Origin: Lichenostomus cassidix
Lineage: Eukaryota > Chordata > Aves > Passeriformes > Meliphagidae
DNA length: 64,000 nucleotides
Assembly: GCA_008360975.2 (NCBI GenBank)
Contig: CM039211.1
Coordinates: forward strand, 4,285,522-4,349,521
Direction: 5' to 3'
The notes below the pieces were generated by a model. The model did not search any database and was not told the DNA's origin. It worked only from the letters and a program-made list of their open reading frames with translations. Both the position numbers and the translations under genes were made by a program. This document shows, piece by piece, positions 38,701 through 53,700 of this stretch. The stretch's first letter is position 1, and every line of letters starts with the position of its first letter.

Positions 38701-41700
38701 CTCGCCTTCCTGCCTCTTTCTTCCCTGTGATGGAGCTAAACTTGGAAATTCAGCCATGGAAGAGAAGGAAAGAGCAGCACCAAGCCGAGACAAGGGGCAG
38801 GAGAGGAAGGTGAAGGTTGCAGATTCACCCACCAATGCATTTATTTACTCGCCATCCACCCACGAGGACACAGCTTGCTGTGTGTCCCGAGGCCCATCCC
38901 AAGTCCAGCTGGGACAGTTTTATTATTTAAACTGTTTAGACTACAACAAACTTTTCTGAGAAAAGCTTCTTGATTGTCCAGCTGGGGTTAACTCAACCAT
39001 ACCACCGCAAATAAGAAATAGTTAAAAGGCAGGAGGCTGAGTGCCCTCTCACAGAAGCAAGGTGAGACTGTCAGGCCACACAGGAGCTGCAGCCCTCAGC
39101 TGGCACCTTCATTTCTGCAAATTCCTTAGCCAGACAAAATTCTGTGTTTATTTTCTGAGAAAATCGTCAGCCTTCCCAAGTTGCGGTATTCTGTTTTCCT
39201 TATGTTTAGTGAGGGCTTTTATTAATTTCAGAGATTCCCAATTAAAAGCTTTTAACAGTTTCTAAGATTTTCATGTAAAGATTATTTGGCACTTTGGGTG
39301 AAATGGTGCACACATTGTTTTGAGGCTTCATTCTGATGTATTTTACAAAGAAGCAATCTTGTGAAACCACTGCCAAAAGAGGAAAAAAACAGTCTTGCAG
39401 TTTCAGAGAATACATGATCATAGAAATTATTCTATTTCAGGTATGTCCAAAGCCACAATAAAACCAGTTCTTACAGGATTTGGTCTTTAGAGCAGCTATG
39501 TTTCTGAGAAAGGACATAGTGGTTACATGTTTTCGAGCTCAGGAAGTACATCTGTATTCTGGAAAGCACTTCAGTCAGGCCCAGTGTGGTTGTGAATACA
39601 GAAAGTCATGCCTTCAGGGTTGGAAGAAGTTGCCCTATCTCAGAAGCTCCCTCTCTCTAACCACTGATTAGCATGGTTTTTATTGGCAGGGATTTAGCTG
39701 TCACTGAGCTGAGAGAGAGTATTTTGAGCAGGTCAACCTGAAAATTCCATTCCTTCTCTCTTTCCTGGAGGAGAGAGGGTGCAGCCCTTGTTGACTCCCA
39801 TTAGTCCTGCTCTTTCTTTTCAGTGTTCAGCCAGCATTCCTGCTGCTTCCTTTGCAGGAAAAAGGAGAAGTGTGAGACGAGCCATTATTTTCTCTGCACA
39901 TGGGGTGATTCCTGAATGGTGCCTGTGCTCACCTGTGACTGTGCTGCTGCTACCTCACTCTGGGTTTTCTAACGTATGGCAAGAGAGTTTGGAAAGCGTG
40001 GCTTCAGATAAGGATGGTTCTGGAAAAGACCAAAGCTCCTTGACATCTTAAAGACTAAGAAAAGAAGAAAATACTCTGCTGATTAAAGAAAGCTTACTGG
40101 ACCTAGCTCAGCCCATCTGGCTGATGCCAGCATTGAAGGGGAAGGATAATTGCCTATACCATCTGTCTCCAAGAGGGCTAATTGCTGACATCAGATATCA
40201 GCAGGGGTTCATGCATTTCTTCAACTACCTATTTGGTAGTCTCAGAAGCCAGAGAAAGAAAGAAGAGCTCCATTTCTGGAAGGTATGGCAGGCACAGGAC
40301 TGATTTTGGACAACTGAGCCTCTGCCTTGAGCTCCTGACACTGACTGTGATTTCAGCAAGTCTGAAATTAATATATATGCCACATGAAAAGTATCATGAG
40401 GTAGTGAAAAATGTTTCTTATGTACACACACACTGCCTAAAAATATCCTCTTGTACCTTATAATGTTCCCAAACACCTATCCAGACAGACTCATCACGCT
40501 TAATCACTATTTTCAACTGAAGTATTTGTCCTTGCACAGAACAAGATCTTCCCTGTACATCCATCTCCCGAGACTACAGAAAAGTTTACATGTCTCTCAT
40601 CTAAAATGTTTTAGTTCTGTTGCAATTAAAATTTCAAACTTTACCTTACACCACCTTAGGTATCAAACTTCATCTCACCAACAACAAAGGTCTAAAGATG
40701 AGCTCAAGAAAATAAGTTATTTCATCCAATTTAGACAGCAGCAAGGACAAGGATACAATGCAACTTTTTCCTTTCTGCAGGAAGAAGTGATCTGTAGTGG
40801 TTGAACATAACTGCTGGCAAAGAGGAGTGAAAACTGGATGTCTTCACTGCCACAAGCTCCTGAGGATGCCAACCAAGCTGGAGATGGCAGGAAAATCCCC
40901 CAGCAACGCTACAGTGACCCTTTTTCCTAGGAGGGACTGAGACCAGGTAGATAGATGGAAGTACGACTCAAGCAGTGGGAGAAAGGCAAGATTTCATTGA
41001 TTTTGTGGCTCCAGAGAAGTTTGTAGAGTCTGCTGGAGTGCAGATTTGGACAGTCTGGCATCAGCTGCTGTTACACAAAGGGAGGAAGTGAATACTGCAA
41101 AAGCCCTCAGCCAGGTTGAACAGAAGAATTATTGTTTCCCAGGTGTGATGGGCATTGCAGACACTGCCAGGGAGGAAGCAGAGCTCTGAATTCCAGCTCC
41201 ATGCCCCGTGCTGGGGAAGGCAAGACGGGGCAGGGCTGTGGAAACACTGCAAGGATTACAGCTCACCTCCAGCTCCTGCAGCCAGCTCTAATTAGCACGG
41301 GGATCAGTATGGACAGGATCCCAGGGAAACCATGCACAGCTCACAGGAACCAACCCTGTTACCGAGTCTACAAATAATGGTAGGAATTTAGACTGGAAAA
41401 TTGAGGTAGGCTTCTGGGAGATTGTTCCTTGATTAGTTCAGGTGAGGAATGCAGTGAGCATTGCTACTTGTCTGAGAAACAAAGTGAGGAGCCCATCACA
41501 TGCAGACTATTACCTCAAAGGAAAAAAAACTCAGGGCATTACCTAGAATTTTCCTCACACCAGGTTTGGGACAAGACAAAGGGTATTCTGTTCAGGTACC
41601 TCAAGTGATTGTGAGCAAGTGCCAGCTGCACAATCCCAAAAACCTCACGTTGGGACCTTCAGACACTACAGCACAGGCAGGCCACGAACATGCAGGGAAG

Positions 41701-44700
41701 ATAGAATTCTTCATTTCAAAAGTAAGCTGCCCAGAATTAAAATCAGAGAATACCAGCAGAAAACATTGTAGGAAACACACTTACTGCCAGCATTTTGTAT
41801 CCCGCTCTCTTCAAGAGTCAGATATTGTTAAATTTAAAAGAGAATGTAAAATGCTGAAGAGAACCCAGGTGACCTTTGGAAGCATCTAAAAAAAGCCCTT
41901 GTTTTCCATTGTGAAAGGTTCCCAAGAAGTGTTTTAAAAGATAATTGTACTTGTAGGAACAATTACGGTTCTGTACTGCAAGGGGAGCTGTTGGCACATA
42001 ATACCATGATTGTGCATTAGATCATCCACTGGCTCCTGTAATATCCACTTCCAGCTATAAGGAGTCATGTTTCAACACCTCCGATTCCCTGGTGCTGACA
42101 AGCTAAACAACTTGTTTTGTCTCTGTGAGCTCTTCTCTGGTGATTAACTGCTTATGGTGAATACTAATTATATGAAAGTACAGTACAGTAGAGATAGTGT
42201 CCTACTTCCTCTACCTGCAGCGTCTCCGTCCTCTTCTGTAGAGACACTGCACTATAAATTCGGCAAAAACCAAGAAGATTACATTTTTCAGGACCACAAA
42301 TAGGCTAACCCATCTCTTACAGCAAAACTACCTTTATCTTCCTGTCTACACAATAGGTTCAAAGGCAAAACACTGCACGTTTGTAAATGCCTGTAATAAT
42401 ACTGGAAATAAATTTGCAGCAGGATGTGTGCAAATGAGTTCTGTTGGTGGTAAAGGCAGAGCAATGTCCCCAATTCCCCACGTCCCAGTCCGAAAATTTA
42501 CCCCAAATTATCCATTCCTGAAACTGCACCTCAGACTAAAATCTTTCCACCAGAGAGCCTATGAGAATTTGTTCTTCAATTTTGAATCTGAAGTGCTTCT
42601 TGAAACGCTAACAGTGCAAAATTAGAAACCATTAAACAATATAAGGCAGAGAGTGATTAAATCTACCAAACATATTCAAAGCAGCTTAAGCTACTTTTTA
42701 ATTAAAAAGGAAAAGATATCACTGGCAACATTCAGACATCTTTATCTAGATAAAGTTAAGATATTATTCAAAACACAAAAGATGCTGATCATAGAATCGT
42801 TTAGGTTGGAAAAGAGCTCTAAAATTTATCAAGTCGAAGCCTTAACCCAACACAGCTCACCACTAAACCTCATCCCTAAGTGCCAGCAGGTGGTCCTGCT
42901 GGCCACACCACTGCAGGCACAAGCCATGTGCCACTGGAGCACAGGTACACAGGCTGTGGGCAGCAGGAGCAGAGCACAGCCAGTGCTGCAGTGTGATCAC
43001 TCTGTGCCTGCTGATTAAATGAGTGACACCAACCGTGGCCTCCGTGGGATGCTGAGTGCTCCTCCCGCCTCCCCTGACAGGATGGGGGCTGAAATCACAG
43101 CAGCTGAAATCACACATTGGCCACGGAGCAAGGGTAACAAGCTGTACATACCACGGAGGAGACAGCATCAGCTACTGTTTCAAGAGCCAGCTTTAATACA
43201 ACAAAAAGTCAATACCATATTGGTATTATTTTATTTTCCCTTAAGCAGCAAATTTAGACAGAAAACAGCATACATTTTTAAAGATACATTTAGACCCCAG
43301 CCTTGTGGCTCAAACTGGGCTCCAAAGAAACAGACACAGCTCTGCTGAAGCACTGTGGTTATGTCCACTGATTGCCTAGCCCAGTTCAAACCTGCAGCAC
43401 TAAGTTTTTGCAGTCATTTCAAGAAAAAGAACAAGAAAAATGACCGGCAGTTTCAGTCAACCGCAGGCAAGATGCCAGGAGCAAAAGATCAGCCTCCCTC
43501 AGGCTGAGATGATATCATCTCCTCCACAGTCCTGGAGCTCTGAGTCCAGAGCATTGCAAAATTCACTGGTGAGCAGCCTCATCTCTTAGTTTCTTATTAC
43601 ATCTGTTCCTCAACTTCATATAAAACCTATTTTCAACATGTATTGCACACAACACATTGAGAGTCTGATGGGCCTTACCCAAACAGCTCGCTCTGAAATA
43701 GAGCACAGGTACTTGGTAGCTGCTGGAGTACAGGACGTGGTACTCACAGCGAATCACTTCTGCTGTGCTGCAAACTCCAGCGGCTTCAGAGTCATCCACA
43801 GCCTCCTGAAACAACAAACATCGACTTTGGTATTTGTTACAAGGGAAATTGTCACAAATTCAATAAATGCACAGAACAGAAATGATGGCAGCCACCCCTT
43901 TCACAGCAGTAGCCCTGCAAATTCCCAAGGGGATTTTTCAACACTAGCAAGAAAATCAGAGAAGTCCAAAACCTACAGAGACATCTTACACACTTACTTC
44001 CACAAACTGTGAACTATTTGCAAGTATCTCCAGAACTGAGGTTGTTCTAAGCTGCATCACGGCTCTCTAAAATCTTTATGGCACAGTAACTGGCAAATAA
44101 GGGGACTACAGCTGTACCTCTCCTCATTACATTCAGTATAGACCGTTTTAGAACTGTATCCTTAAATAATCTGGTTTTGCTTGCCAAAAGACAAATCAAA
44201 TGTATCCACCAAAAATCCTCTGATCTACTTTCTTTAGAGGGTTTTTTTCCCTTTAGTATATATTCCAGGTGTAAAGTACTGAAGGTTATGGTAGATTTGA
44301 AACAAATCAGAATAGATGAAACTAATTGCATTGAGATATATCCCAGCTGCAGCATGAATTTCATAACATTTCAAATTAATATTCCAACAGTGCTAAGCAC
44401 CCAGTTGTTTGGACTTTTCTAAAAGCTGTCATAACTCAATGTCTCTGAAAATGGAACCATTACATTAATAATGCCATTAAGATTAAATGCAAGAACAAAC
44501 TTTCCAAGAAGACACTGTGGGTGTGGACTTGTTCAGTGCTCAAACCCCCAAATTTACATGCATGAACTAAGCAACCATAATGCCCCACAGGTTGGGTGTG
44601 CATTTCACAACTTGGCTATTGCCAAGCAACTCTGAATATTGGCTTATGGTATCTGTCCAAGCAAAACAGAAAAAGACTGAGCAGAAAAGAAGAACCAGCA

Positions 44701-47700
44701 TCCTCTGAACACTATGTTCACATAACACACAAGAAATTTAAAGCTATTTCAATTTTCTTCTCACATCCTTAGTCAACTCAGCAATGGATTAATCAATCGA
44801 CGAAGAAATATAAAAACTGATAAACTGTAACAGTAGTTATAACCCAAGATATTTTTAGGGTTTTTTTCTGATGTTGCTTTCCCCAAATTTAGTGTATTGG
44901 ACAGCCAGGTGCTGCTGAGGCAGAGGGACAGAAGTTCACCAATGGAAAGCCCAGACCCTGGGAAGCTACAGACCAAGGAACTGTCCGTACATTGTGGACA
45001 TGAAGTGAGAAGATCACAGATGGCCACGGAGCAGAGGTTTCCTGGCAAATTCTACATGGCTACAGGAAAATGTCTCATTTTAGCTTATCAGGAAACAAGT
45101 GCCTAAAGCACTGAAAGGGAATGTTTAAAAATGTGCTCTCTGGGTTAACCTAGCTTTAAAAACTGTATGTGAAGAGATCCTAAAGTTAACCTGCAGAAGG
45201 ACAGTGATGATTGATGTTCCTGCTGTCACAGGCCAGGTAAAGACAGGTATGACACACCAATTCCCACATACATGAGTGACAGACCAAGAAGGGAAGTTCT
45301 TTTTCTCCTCACACAAGTCATACTAGTGGTTAGATATAAAATACAGGTTAAAAAAATATATCTCGAGAAAAACATAAATTTCTTTGTAGCATGCTGAACT
45401 TCCTTTAAAATTGATCGATGCTTCAGTGAGAACAGAAAAAGAAAGACCATCAGCAGCCTGTGGGAGAAGAAAACAAAAAACCCAAATCCAGCTGCAGATT
45501 GGTTTTCACGTGTGTAGGGGTGGGGAAGAGAAGGAGTGTGCTCAGAACTGAGCCTACATGGTGCTTCTCAGGCATTAATGTTTCATCAGATACCACAGCC
45601 TTGCCTCCTGCTTAGTCACCAGCCTACCCTGCCCTAAAAGATACTTCTAGAAATGGCAAAGCTACCTGTTCATGTGTTAAGTATCACTGTTCTAGAGAAA
45701 AAGACTGTCTGCATGCACTGCATTCTGTCTGTAATAATAAAATGACTAATTTGTGACTATTTTAGATCTGCACACAAAGGCAAATAGCTGAATCCTTCTA
45801 AGGGATACTCTAATCCCCTTTCATCTCAGTAAACAGCAATTTCACGTTTTCTGACTTTAAAAGACACATCATTGATGTGCAATCGTGCTCTTTACAGTCT
45901 CTGTAAGTACAGCCCACAGTATTTTTGCAGGGAAAGTACATTTTGTAGCCTACAAGTTTTGATGGTATCTCTGTAGCTGATGAGATGAACTTTGCTGATG
46001 AGATGAATAAAATGCGTACAGTCATTTTAGGTGATCTCTGAAACATCTAAAAATCTACGAATGGTTCACGAGAACCAAGGAGCCTCAGAGAGTTTTTTAT
46101 CAGACCACAAGACTTCATTTTCACTCCCCAACCAACTACTGATAAAGCCATAAATACAAAACAAAGGTGTAACTTATTTTAAGAAAGCAAAACACAACTT
46201 TATTTTTATATGTCATGATAGCTTATTTTAACTCTTTCTTCAAATAATTGTTCTAGTTTTTCTTATATATATTGTTGTTCTAACTCTTTTTGAGCTAATG
46301 CTGAATTTCAGTTACTGCAGTAGACAATAATGAAACCAAATTTAAATTTGGATGGCTTTGTAACTGCTGTAAAACATTCGTATGTGTACATATACCACAA
46401 AACAAATTACAAAACAAACATATTTGTTTTAAAAAATGCCATATAAAACAGTAACCAAAAATGGCATTTTTACCAAATTGCAATCATTAAAAATGATATG
46501 AAGAGACTTATTTCTCAATATTTTTGTTTCTGATTTTCAAATTTACTTGCATGCCTGCCATGCTTCAAGTCAAAACTGTGAATCCAGCATTGAGTGGCTG
46601 TTTCCTACATAAATTGGGAAGTTGTCATCAGGAAGCATCTGCTCCTCTGTTGCTCTCAGGTAAAATCTCTCCTGTGCTATCATAATGGACTATTGAGCAG
46701 ATGTTTAAAAGTAATGTCCGTATTAGAAAAAAGATAAGCAGCAACTACCTAATTAATTACATTAGTTCCATCATAAATGAATTACCTCTGATTTTAATTG
46801 ATATAAAATTGTCCTCAACCTTTAAGTATCCCCAAAACAAATTAAGTCGATTTGTTCCTTTTAAAATGCTAAATTATTTAAATCAATAGATAAGAAATAC
46901 TGGCCGGTCTCACTCTGAAGGCAAAATAACATATTTGTACTATTTCTATTCTTCCCGATGAGGAAGGCAAGGTCAAAACCCATGGTAACAAGTTAATTTG
47001 ACAGGAGGAGAGAGTTAATAGTGGTTTTGGGTACTGTTTAGTGGCACCAGGGCAGCAAGGAGGTGTGGGTTAAGGCAGCTTTGGAGGGAAACCACAGAGG
47101 AAAGACAAGGTAAACTGGGAAGGTGACAGAATTAAAAAAAAAAAAAAAAAGTGTTTTCCTGCTGACACCAAACGTTTCCCTATCTCCACCTCACCTGCAG
47201 AGGCCTGCTGAGCCAGACTTCCTTGCTCAGCCTAAATTCCCTTTGAAATTCAGAAGCAGACCTCTGTTTGGGGGAAAAGGCAAGAGAAGTGATTTGAACG
47301 AATATATATCCTGGATGTCTAGACACTATTGCCTTTCTCCCAGCTCCCATGCTCCTCATCTCCTTCCTTGCTACCTTGGCCTCTATTCACTCCTGCCTTG
47401 TCCTTGACTCTCCTGGGAGAGTCTCCTGCAGGAACACAGCAGGACTGGGAAGAGTTAACACAGGCACAGGTACTGCTACTGCTACTTTCAGTGTGAGGAG
47501 GGAAAAAAGGAGATGCAACCCAGATTAGTAAACAAATTTGCCTTCGTGGCTTGGAATTCGTTTACATCTCATTTCATTTCAGCCTCTTAAGTTGAAAATT
47601 TACTGCTCTTTCTTTTTCTTCAGAGGTGCAGAGCGACCACGGAAACACAAGAGCTTCCAGGAGCAGCTCTTTCAACACCTTCCCCCTGGCAAAAAGGGAG

Positions 47701-50700
47701 ATTTGAACATGGAAAGGGAATGGTGGGACAGTGCTCATCAGGGAGAATTAAAGCAGAGGTTGATGAGCAGGGCGTGGCCGTGTGGTGAGATCCTATCTCT
47801 GTGCTCTCTCTCGAGGGTGTTCTCCAAAGCGTTAACACTGTGCCGCTGTGGGTCCAATCTCTGCAGGGCATTTTCCTGCAGGTTTTGGTCCCTCCTGTGC
47901 AGGATCTTGACTCACCCCAGCCTTGCCCAGCCCTGAGAGCTCCAGTCCTGATCCTGCCTTCGCCCCCTTTGACATTTGTGGTCACCTCACTGACCGCACA
48001 GCACGGGGCTGCAATGGTCAGTGAGGTGACTCTGCCTGGGGAGGGGAGACTGATTGCATTTACTGATTGTCACTATTTTCCATCACTACTAAATATTCAC
48101 AACGTGCTCAGATTTGCAGGCCCTAATCAAAAGTAGCCCAGCCTCCCAGAGTCTGGAAAAATGCAGACATCTCCCTGAAGAATTTAAGTGCAATATGGAT
48201 GGTGTACAAAAACGTCTAGCACCAGGTGCACCATTTTTATGTACATTGATAAACTGCTCTTTTAGGTGAAGAATACATGGGGAATCCAACAACCTCCAGG
48301 CGTTTTCCAGTGCTGACATCATTAGTGACAGATGAGGCAACACAAGGATAACAGAAGTGGTCTGAATCATAACAAACTTATCTTACGGATTTATTTTCTG
48401 TGTGCAGCTACAAAATCCTCCCCACTGTCTTGGCCTGCTTACAATTTCGTCAGCTGAGTAAGAACCTGGTTAAATACTCAATAACAGAGAAAGAAAGTGG
48501 CCTTTAAGTCATTTGGTGATGCCTGAAATACCATGTGCAAGGAGCCTTCTTTCGCAAGACACAGCTACCCTGAAAAGCCACTGTGTCACCAATGGAAAAA
48601 TTCAGAGGTGAGTGATGGTAAACAGGTAATGGGTCCCCAAAATATGTCATTTTCCAAAGGGGAATCTTCTGACTGAATCAGCACTCTGGCCATGACACCA
48701 TGAAAGCATCCAGCCATTTTCAGAATGACTATTTCCCCCCAAAAAATTTGCTACCCCCCACAGCCTTCTATTATTCAAGGCATACCAAAACACCAAAACC
48801 AAGACTTCTATCCCAAAAAGACATGGCCCATAAAACTGCAGTAGTTCCTCATGCATGAACAATCATTTCTAACAGCTGGAAATTAGATTTGTCTTTTGAT
48901 TGCTTCAAAACCACTACCACAAGTGAAAGCAAAGCCTTTTCAAGCAAAAGAAGCAATGGACCGTGAAAACAGAACAGTTGTGAATTTTGTCTTCACATAA
49001 AGGTGGGGAATTGTTACAAAATCACTCCTCATTCTGCCCAGGTTGTCACATATAAAATGCAGAATTTGGTGGCTTCTCTCCTCCCACAGAAGAAACATTT
49101 TCTTTTAATGTAGGGAATACAAGGGCTGGAACAGAGGAAGGGTGTTAGGAAACCTCTTCTGGTGGGAATGGCAGCAAATCTGGTAAACAAGGCAAGGAAA
49201 TCAAAGGAGACAAAGGGTCATGGACAAACCCAGACTACCTGAAATGCCCAAAAGGAAGGTCCAGCTGAAGCTATGGACACAGACTTTGCAGAGGACCAGA
49301 GCAGCCCCACCAGGAAGCTGTAGGGATTCAACCACTTCCACTGCTCCCCACCAATGTTCTTTGCCAAAGTTATTCCTCAGACTGAGGAATTTACAGCAGT
49401 TTTCTTTCCATGGCAGGATGGTGGGATAAGGAGCAGTCAGAGATGGTGGTACCTGTACCCACTCTACTGAAGCCACCTGGCTTTCAGTAATAATCCCAGA
49501 ATCCCAGGATCCCTGAGGCTGGCAAATCTCTCCCAGCCCATGGAGTCCCAGCTGTGCCCAAAGGCCACCTTGTCCCCAGCCCAGAGCACTGAGTGCCACA
49601 GCCAGGAGTTCCTGGGACACCTGCAGGGATGGGGACTGCAAACCTCCCTGGGCAGCTCCTGCCAAGGCTGAGCACCCTTTCCATGGAGAAATTCCTGCTG
49701 CTGTCCAAGCTGAGCCTCCCCTGGCCAGCCTGAGGCTGTTCCCTCTCCTGCTGTCCCTGTTCCCTGGAGCACAGCCTGACCCCCCGGCTGTCCCCTCCTG
49801 GCAGCAGCTGTGCAGAGCCACAAGGTCCCCCTGAGCCTCCTTTTGAAGGATTTTCCCATCATTTTTGTCATTATCTTCCATTTGCACAAATTGGAGTAAG
49901 CTACTACTTTGAGGTTAAGTACTATTCCACAAGATTATTGCTTCTTTTGAACTGAAGTGCTTCCAGGACTGGGCTCTGTGCTTTACAAGAGGAAAAAAAA
50001 GGGGAAAAAAATTGCTTCACTGGAAGACAACAGTAGCAGTTCAGCTGTATTTTAGGTCAGCTTTATTTTTTTTAGAACAAGGATTATTATTTCTGCTTTG
50101 TGAATCGCAGCAGCAACCCAGTTTTGGCCACGCTTAATTCAACAGGGAGACTGACAGCAAATGCCTACAAACCTTTACTTTTTAGAAGACAAACTCAAAT
50201 CCTCATTAATTTCTCAGATGGGAAACTGTATGAAAACGATGCCAAGACTGACAGACAGTGTTTAACAGTAATTCTGGTGAAAAAGTTACAGACAGAAATG
50301 CTCAAATTATCACAAAATCTGGTGCTGTAAAAACAAGAAATTTGAAATTGAGGGTTGCAATTACAAGTGGCTGCACGGGTGCTCACCCAGGACACTCTAA
50401 GGAAACAGCTGTGACACTGGGACAGTGACTTACTGCAAGAAATAAAATAGTTGGATGCTGCCCACTTGAAAAAGGAAATAGCATCTGATTAAGTTAATAT
50501 CTGACAAAATGATACATCTTGAAAGTTGCCTGAGATGCTATCCTAAGCTTGACCATAGACTATATTAGATAAGCACAACCATTAGAAACAATAATCATAA
50601 ACAATGTGGCTTAATTACAACTGGCTTATTTGGATGTGAGAGATCCAATGCTATTAACTAGATGCTAGGGCTAAAGCCCATGTGTTATTGGCTTATTAAG

Positions 50701-53700
50701 AAAACAGGAAGATGAGACTAAATTGTATTGATGTATTTCAAATTTAAAATAGCCTGAATTTAAAAAAAATAGCTATCACTAAAAATAATTATGAAATTAC
50801 TTGAGAGTTGTGAAGTTACTCCTAAAACTTCCACAAGAAAATCGAGATTTGTTCCTACACTTAGAGAAAAAATGATAGCACATTAGGAGCCAGTGATTGT
50901 TTCTATTTGGAAATACCTAAGTATAATAAATAAATTTTCAAGTGGAACAGGGCCAGACCCTACCAAGTCAAGAATGTTCAGCTTTTGCACACTCTGCAAA
51001 GCTGTTTATTGTATTCATGTATGATATATGATATGAAATATGATATGGTATGATACCATATGATATGACACAGATGCACTTCTACTCGATAATCACTGTA
51101 AGGAAGGAAATGCAAAGCTCTGAACTCAGACTGGGGCAGGTCAAAAGCCTTTAAGTTCATTTCCAAACAAAATACTCTGTAAGAATATTATAAGTATTAA
51201 CAAAAGTTATCGAACTACACTGATCACAAACAGACCAAATGTATATTGGAGAGATTCACAGTGGCTGGAAAAAGAAGTGCTGAATTTCTTCCTTTATTAG
51301 TGTGATCTCAAATGAAAACTGCCATGGAGTGTTACATGATATTTTTAATTTCCAGAAATGTGGTACATAGTAAGTCTCAATGCAAACTTAACCACTTGGA
51401 ATTTGATTTACAATTCTTTAAAGCCAAGTAGAAAATTTGCATGAATTATTGACAATGTTTTTGTCTGGAATGACTCTTCTAACAATCTCCATTTAAATTG
51501 TGTTTTATTTGACAAGAAAGCCTAGTACAGGATTAAGAATACCCAAATATTTTCACTGCTGTATGTGCTGGAAAACACATGATCAACAACACCCACAAAC
51601 ACAATGACCAGACACCACCACTGTGGCAGAAGGGGTAAAAACATCAAGAAATAATACAGCTGTACATAGCTGCACTTGGCCAAGCTCATGTATTCCTACA
51701 AAAATAATAAATATCTGAAAAATCAGCATAATGGCTGAACTGTTAAATAAATTAATTTATCTCATTTCAAGGAATTATTCTTGTAGCTGAATTACTCAGA
51801 ACGAGGTGGAAGGACCTGAAGAAATTGTTCTGTATACAACTGTTCAATAACCATATCCAATTTTCCCTTCAAACTTTATAAATAACTTACATAAAATACT
51901 TCAAGCAATTAGCAAATTGTTCCAAAAAATGTTCAAACTCATTATCCCACAGGATGGGAAACAAGAAGCAAGGAAAGAGCCACTAATTGTACACATGTGC
52001 AGAGAAAGAGCCAGAACATGGTTCTGACTGTTGGGACATTTTATCTGCTCTCATTTCCCTCAAAAGCTGCTCTATAATTTATTCCTTCAATTTGATTAAG
52101 GTATCTCAGGGGTTATTCCATATATTCGTCCCTATTTGCAACTAACTGAAATCATAGCTAAGACAATGAAGTAGAGTTGGTAAAATTACTCTTGCTTCTC
52201 AAAACTGAGATATTCCAATTGTCCTGAAGGCATTTAATTCCAAAACAGGAAGCCAGAGAGGAGAGCACTCAGTAATTCTAATCATATGCAGATCTCTTGG
52301 AAAGTATTTTCCTAAACATTTGCTGAAAGAACCTTTTATTGTACTGCATGCTGCTGCTTGTACCCCAAACAGGGTCCCACAGCAAGATATTCACTACTTG
52401 AATTGTCTCTGGTTATGTAAAGCAATCAACCTGGAGACAACCAAGACCTTGCTTCCCTAAATATTAAACTTCAGCCATGTGCAAAACCAAGGAGGTTGGG
52501 GAAGAAAAAGCAACTAAAAATATGGTAATGTACTTTTAATATCCCATACTTTACTCATAAGGTAGAGGCTACAAATGGTAGTGCTGCACCAAAATCAAAG
52601 ACAATTTAATTGATTTTTTTCCTTAACTTCAGCTTATAGGCTTCTGCAACTCAACTGCAATCACTGAAGGAACAATTTTAGAATAAAGGCCCGGTGTCCA
52701 TATGATATTTCACACAGTACTGCTGAGGTCCCTATTCCATAATGTTTCAGGTAACAGAAGAGTTTCTGATTTTGCTGAGTCTGGAAGTAACACATGAGCA
52801 AATCAGGAATTTATGGCTGCAGAAATCAGTTCCCAAGTACCAGGGTCTTTCATAAGCTGAATTCCAGAGGACTCAACCCAATTTACAGAAGAAAAGTCTA
52901 ATGTTGCCTTTTTAGATCAATTTGCATGTTTTCACAAACGTCTACACACCAATGCACAGTATGAGTGCAAGTATGTGGAATTCTTTTGTAGCTTTCTTTC
53001 CTAGAGGACTCTATTTTGGATTTTGTAGAATAATGGAATCATTTAGGCTGGAAAAGACCTCTGAGACCATTGAGTCCAACTCAGGATGTTTCACTGCTGA
53101 TAGGTATTCACACAAAACTGACCTGTCAATAAAAAGACACTACGGTCACTCATATTTACAGGATCCCTGGTATAGTTTGTGTTTTAAGTCAGAAAAGTGT
53201 TGTGAGAGATTTGCCTGTTACCCAAACAGAGAATAAAAGCATAGGTGAAGAAATAGCAAAATATAAATAAAATTAAAATTTAAAAAAACCTGCAGTAAAT
53301 CATGTTCCTAATATTTCTGGATGCAATATTGGTATTATTTCTTCAACTAAATTTCCTGAATTAACAAACAAAAATATTTTATGCGGTTTAACAAAGTTTT
53401 AAGATGATCACAGGATAGCTGCTTACATAAAATAAATCTGACTCAAAGATTACAATTACATACAAGTAGAAATACAGGAAGATAGGTGCATACATGATAT
53501 TAAGCTTATTTGGCTGTTGGGTCTTGCTCAATCTCTCAAAAACAACCAACTGCAAGACACCAAGTCAGGTGGGAATCTCATATGCCTCAGACTGGCAGAG
53601 ATTACTGAAATTTTAATGTCTTGAATGGAAAATCAAGAGTGTGCTCTGCTTTCTAGGATCAGAGAGGGATTTTACAAGTTCAAGAAGCGGCAGTCAGGAT

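Noticed and set aside
47538..47985. Overlapping plus (132 residue) and minus (121 residue) open readings in a GC-richer island
   Set aside because: No recognisable domain in either; long frames here follow from base composition. The adjacent hairpin is reported instead.
49201..49887. 228-residue minus-strand open reading
   Set aside because: Most of it is CR1 sequence shared with 13.4 kb; no start context, splice sites or homology.
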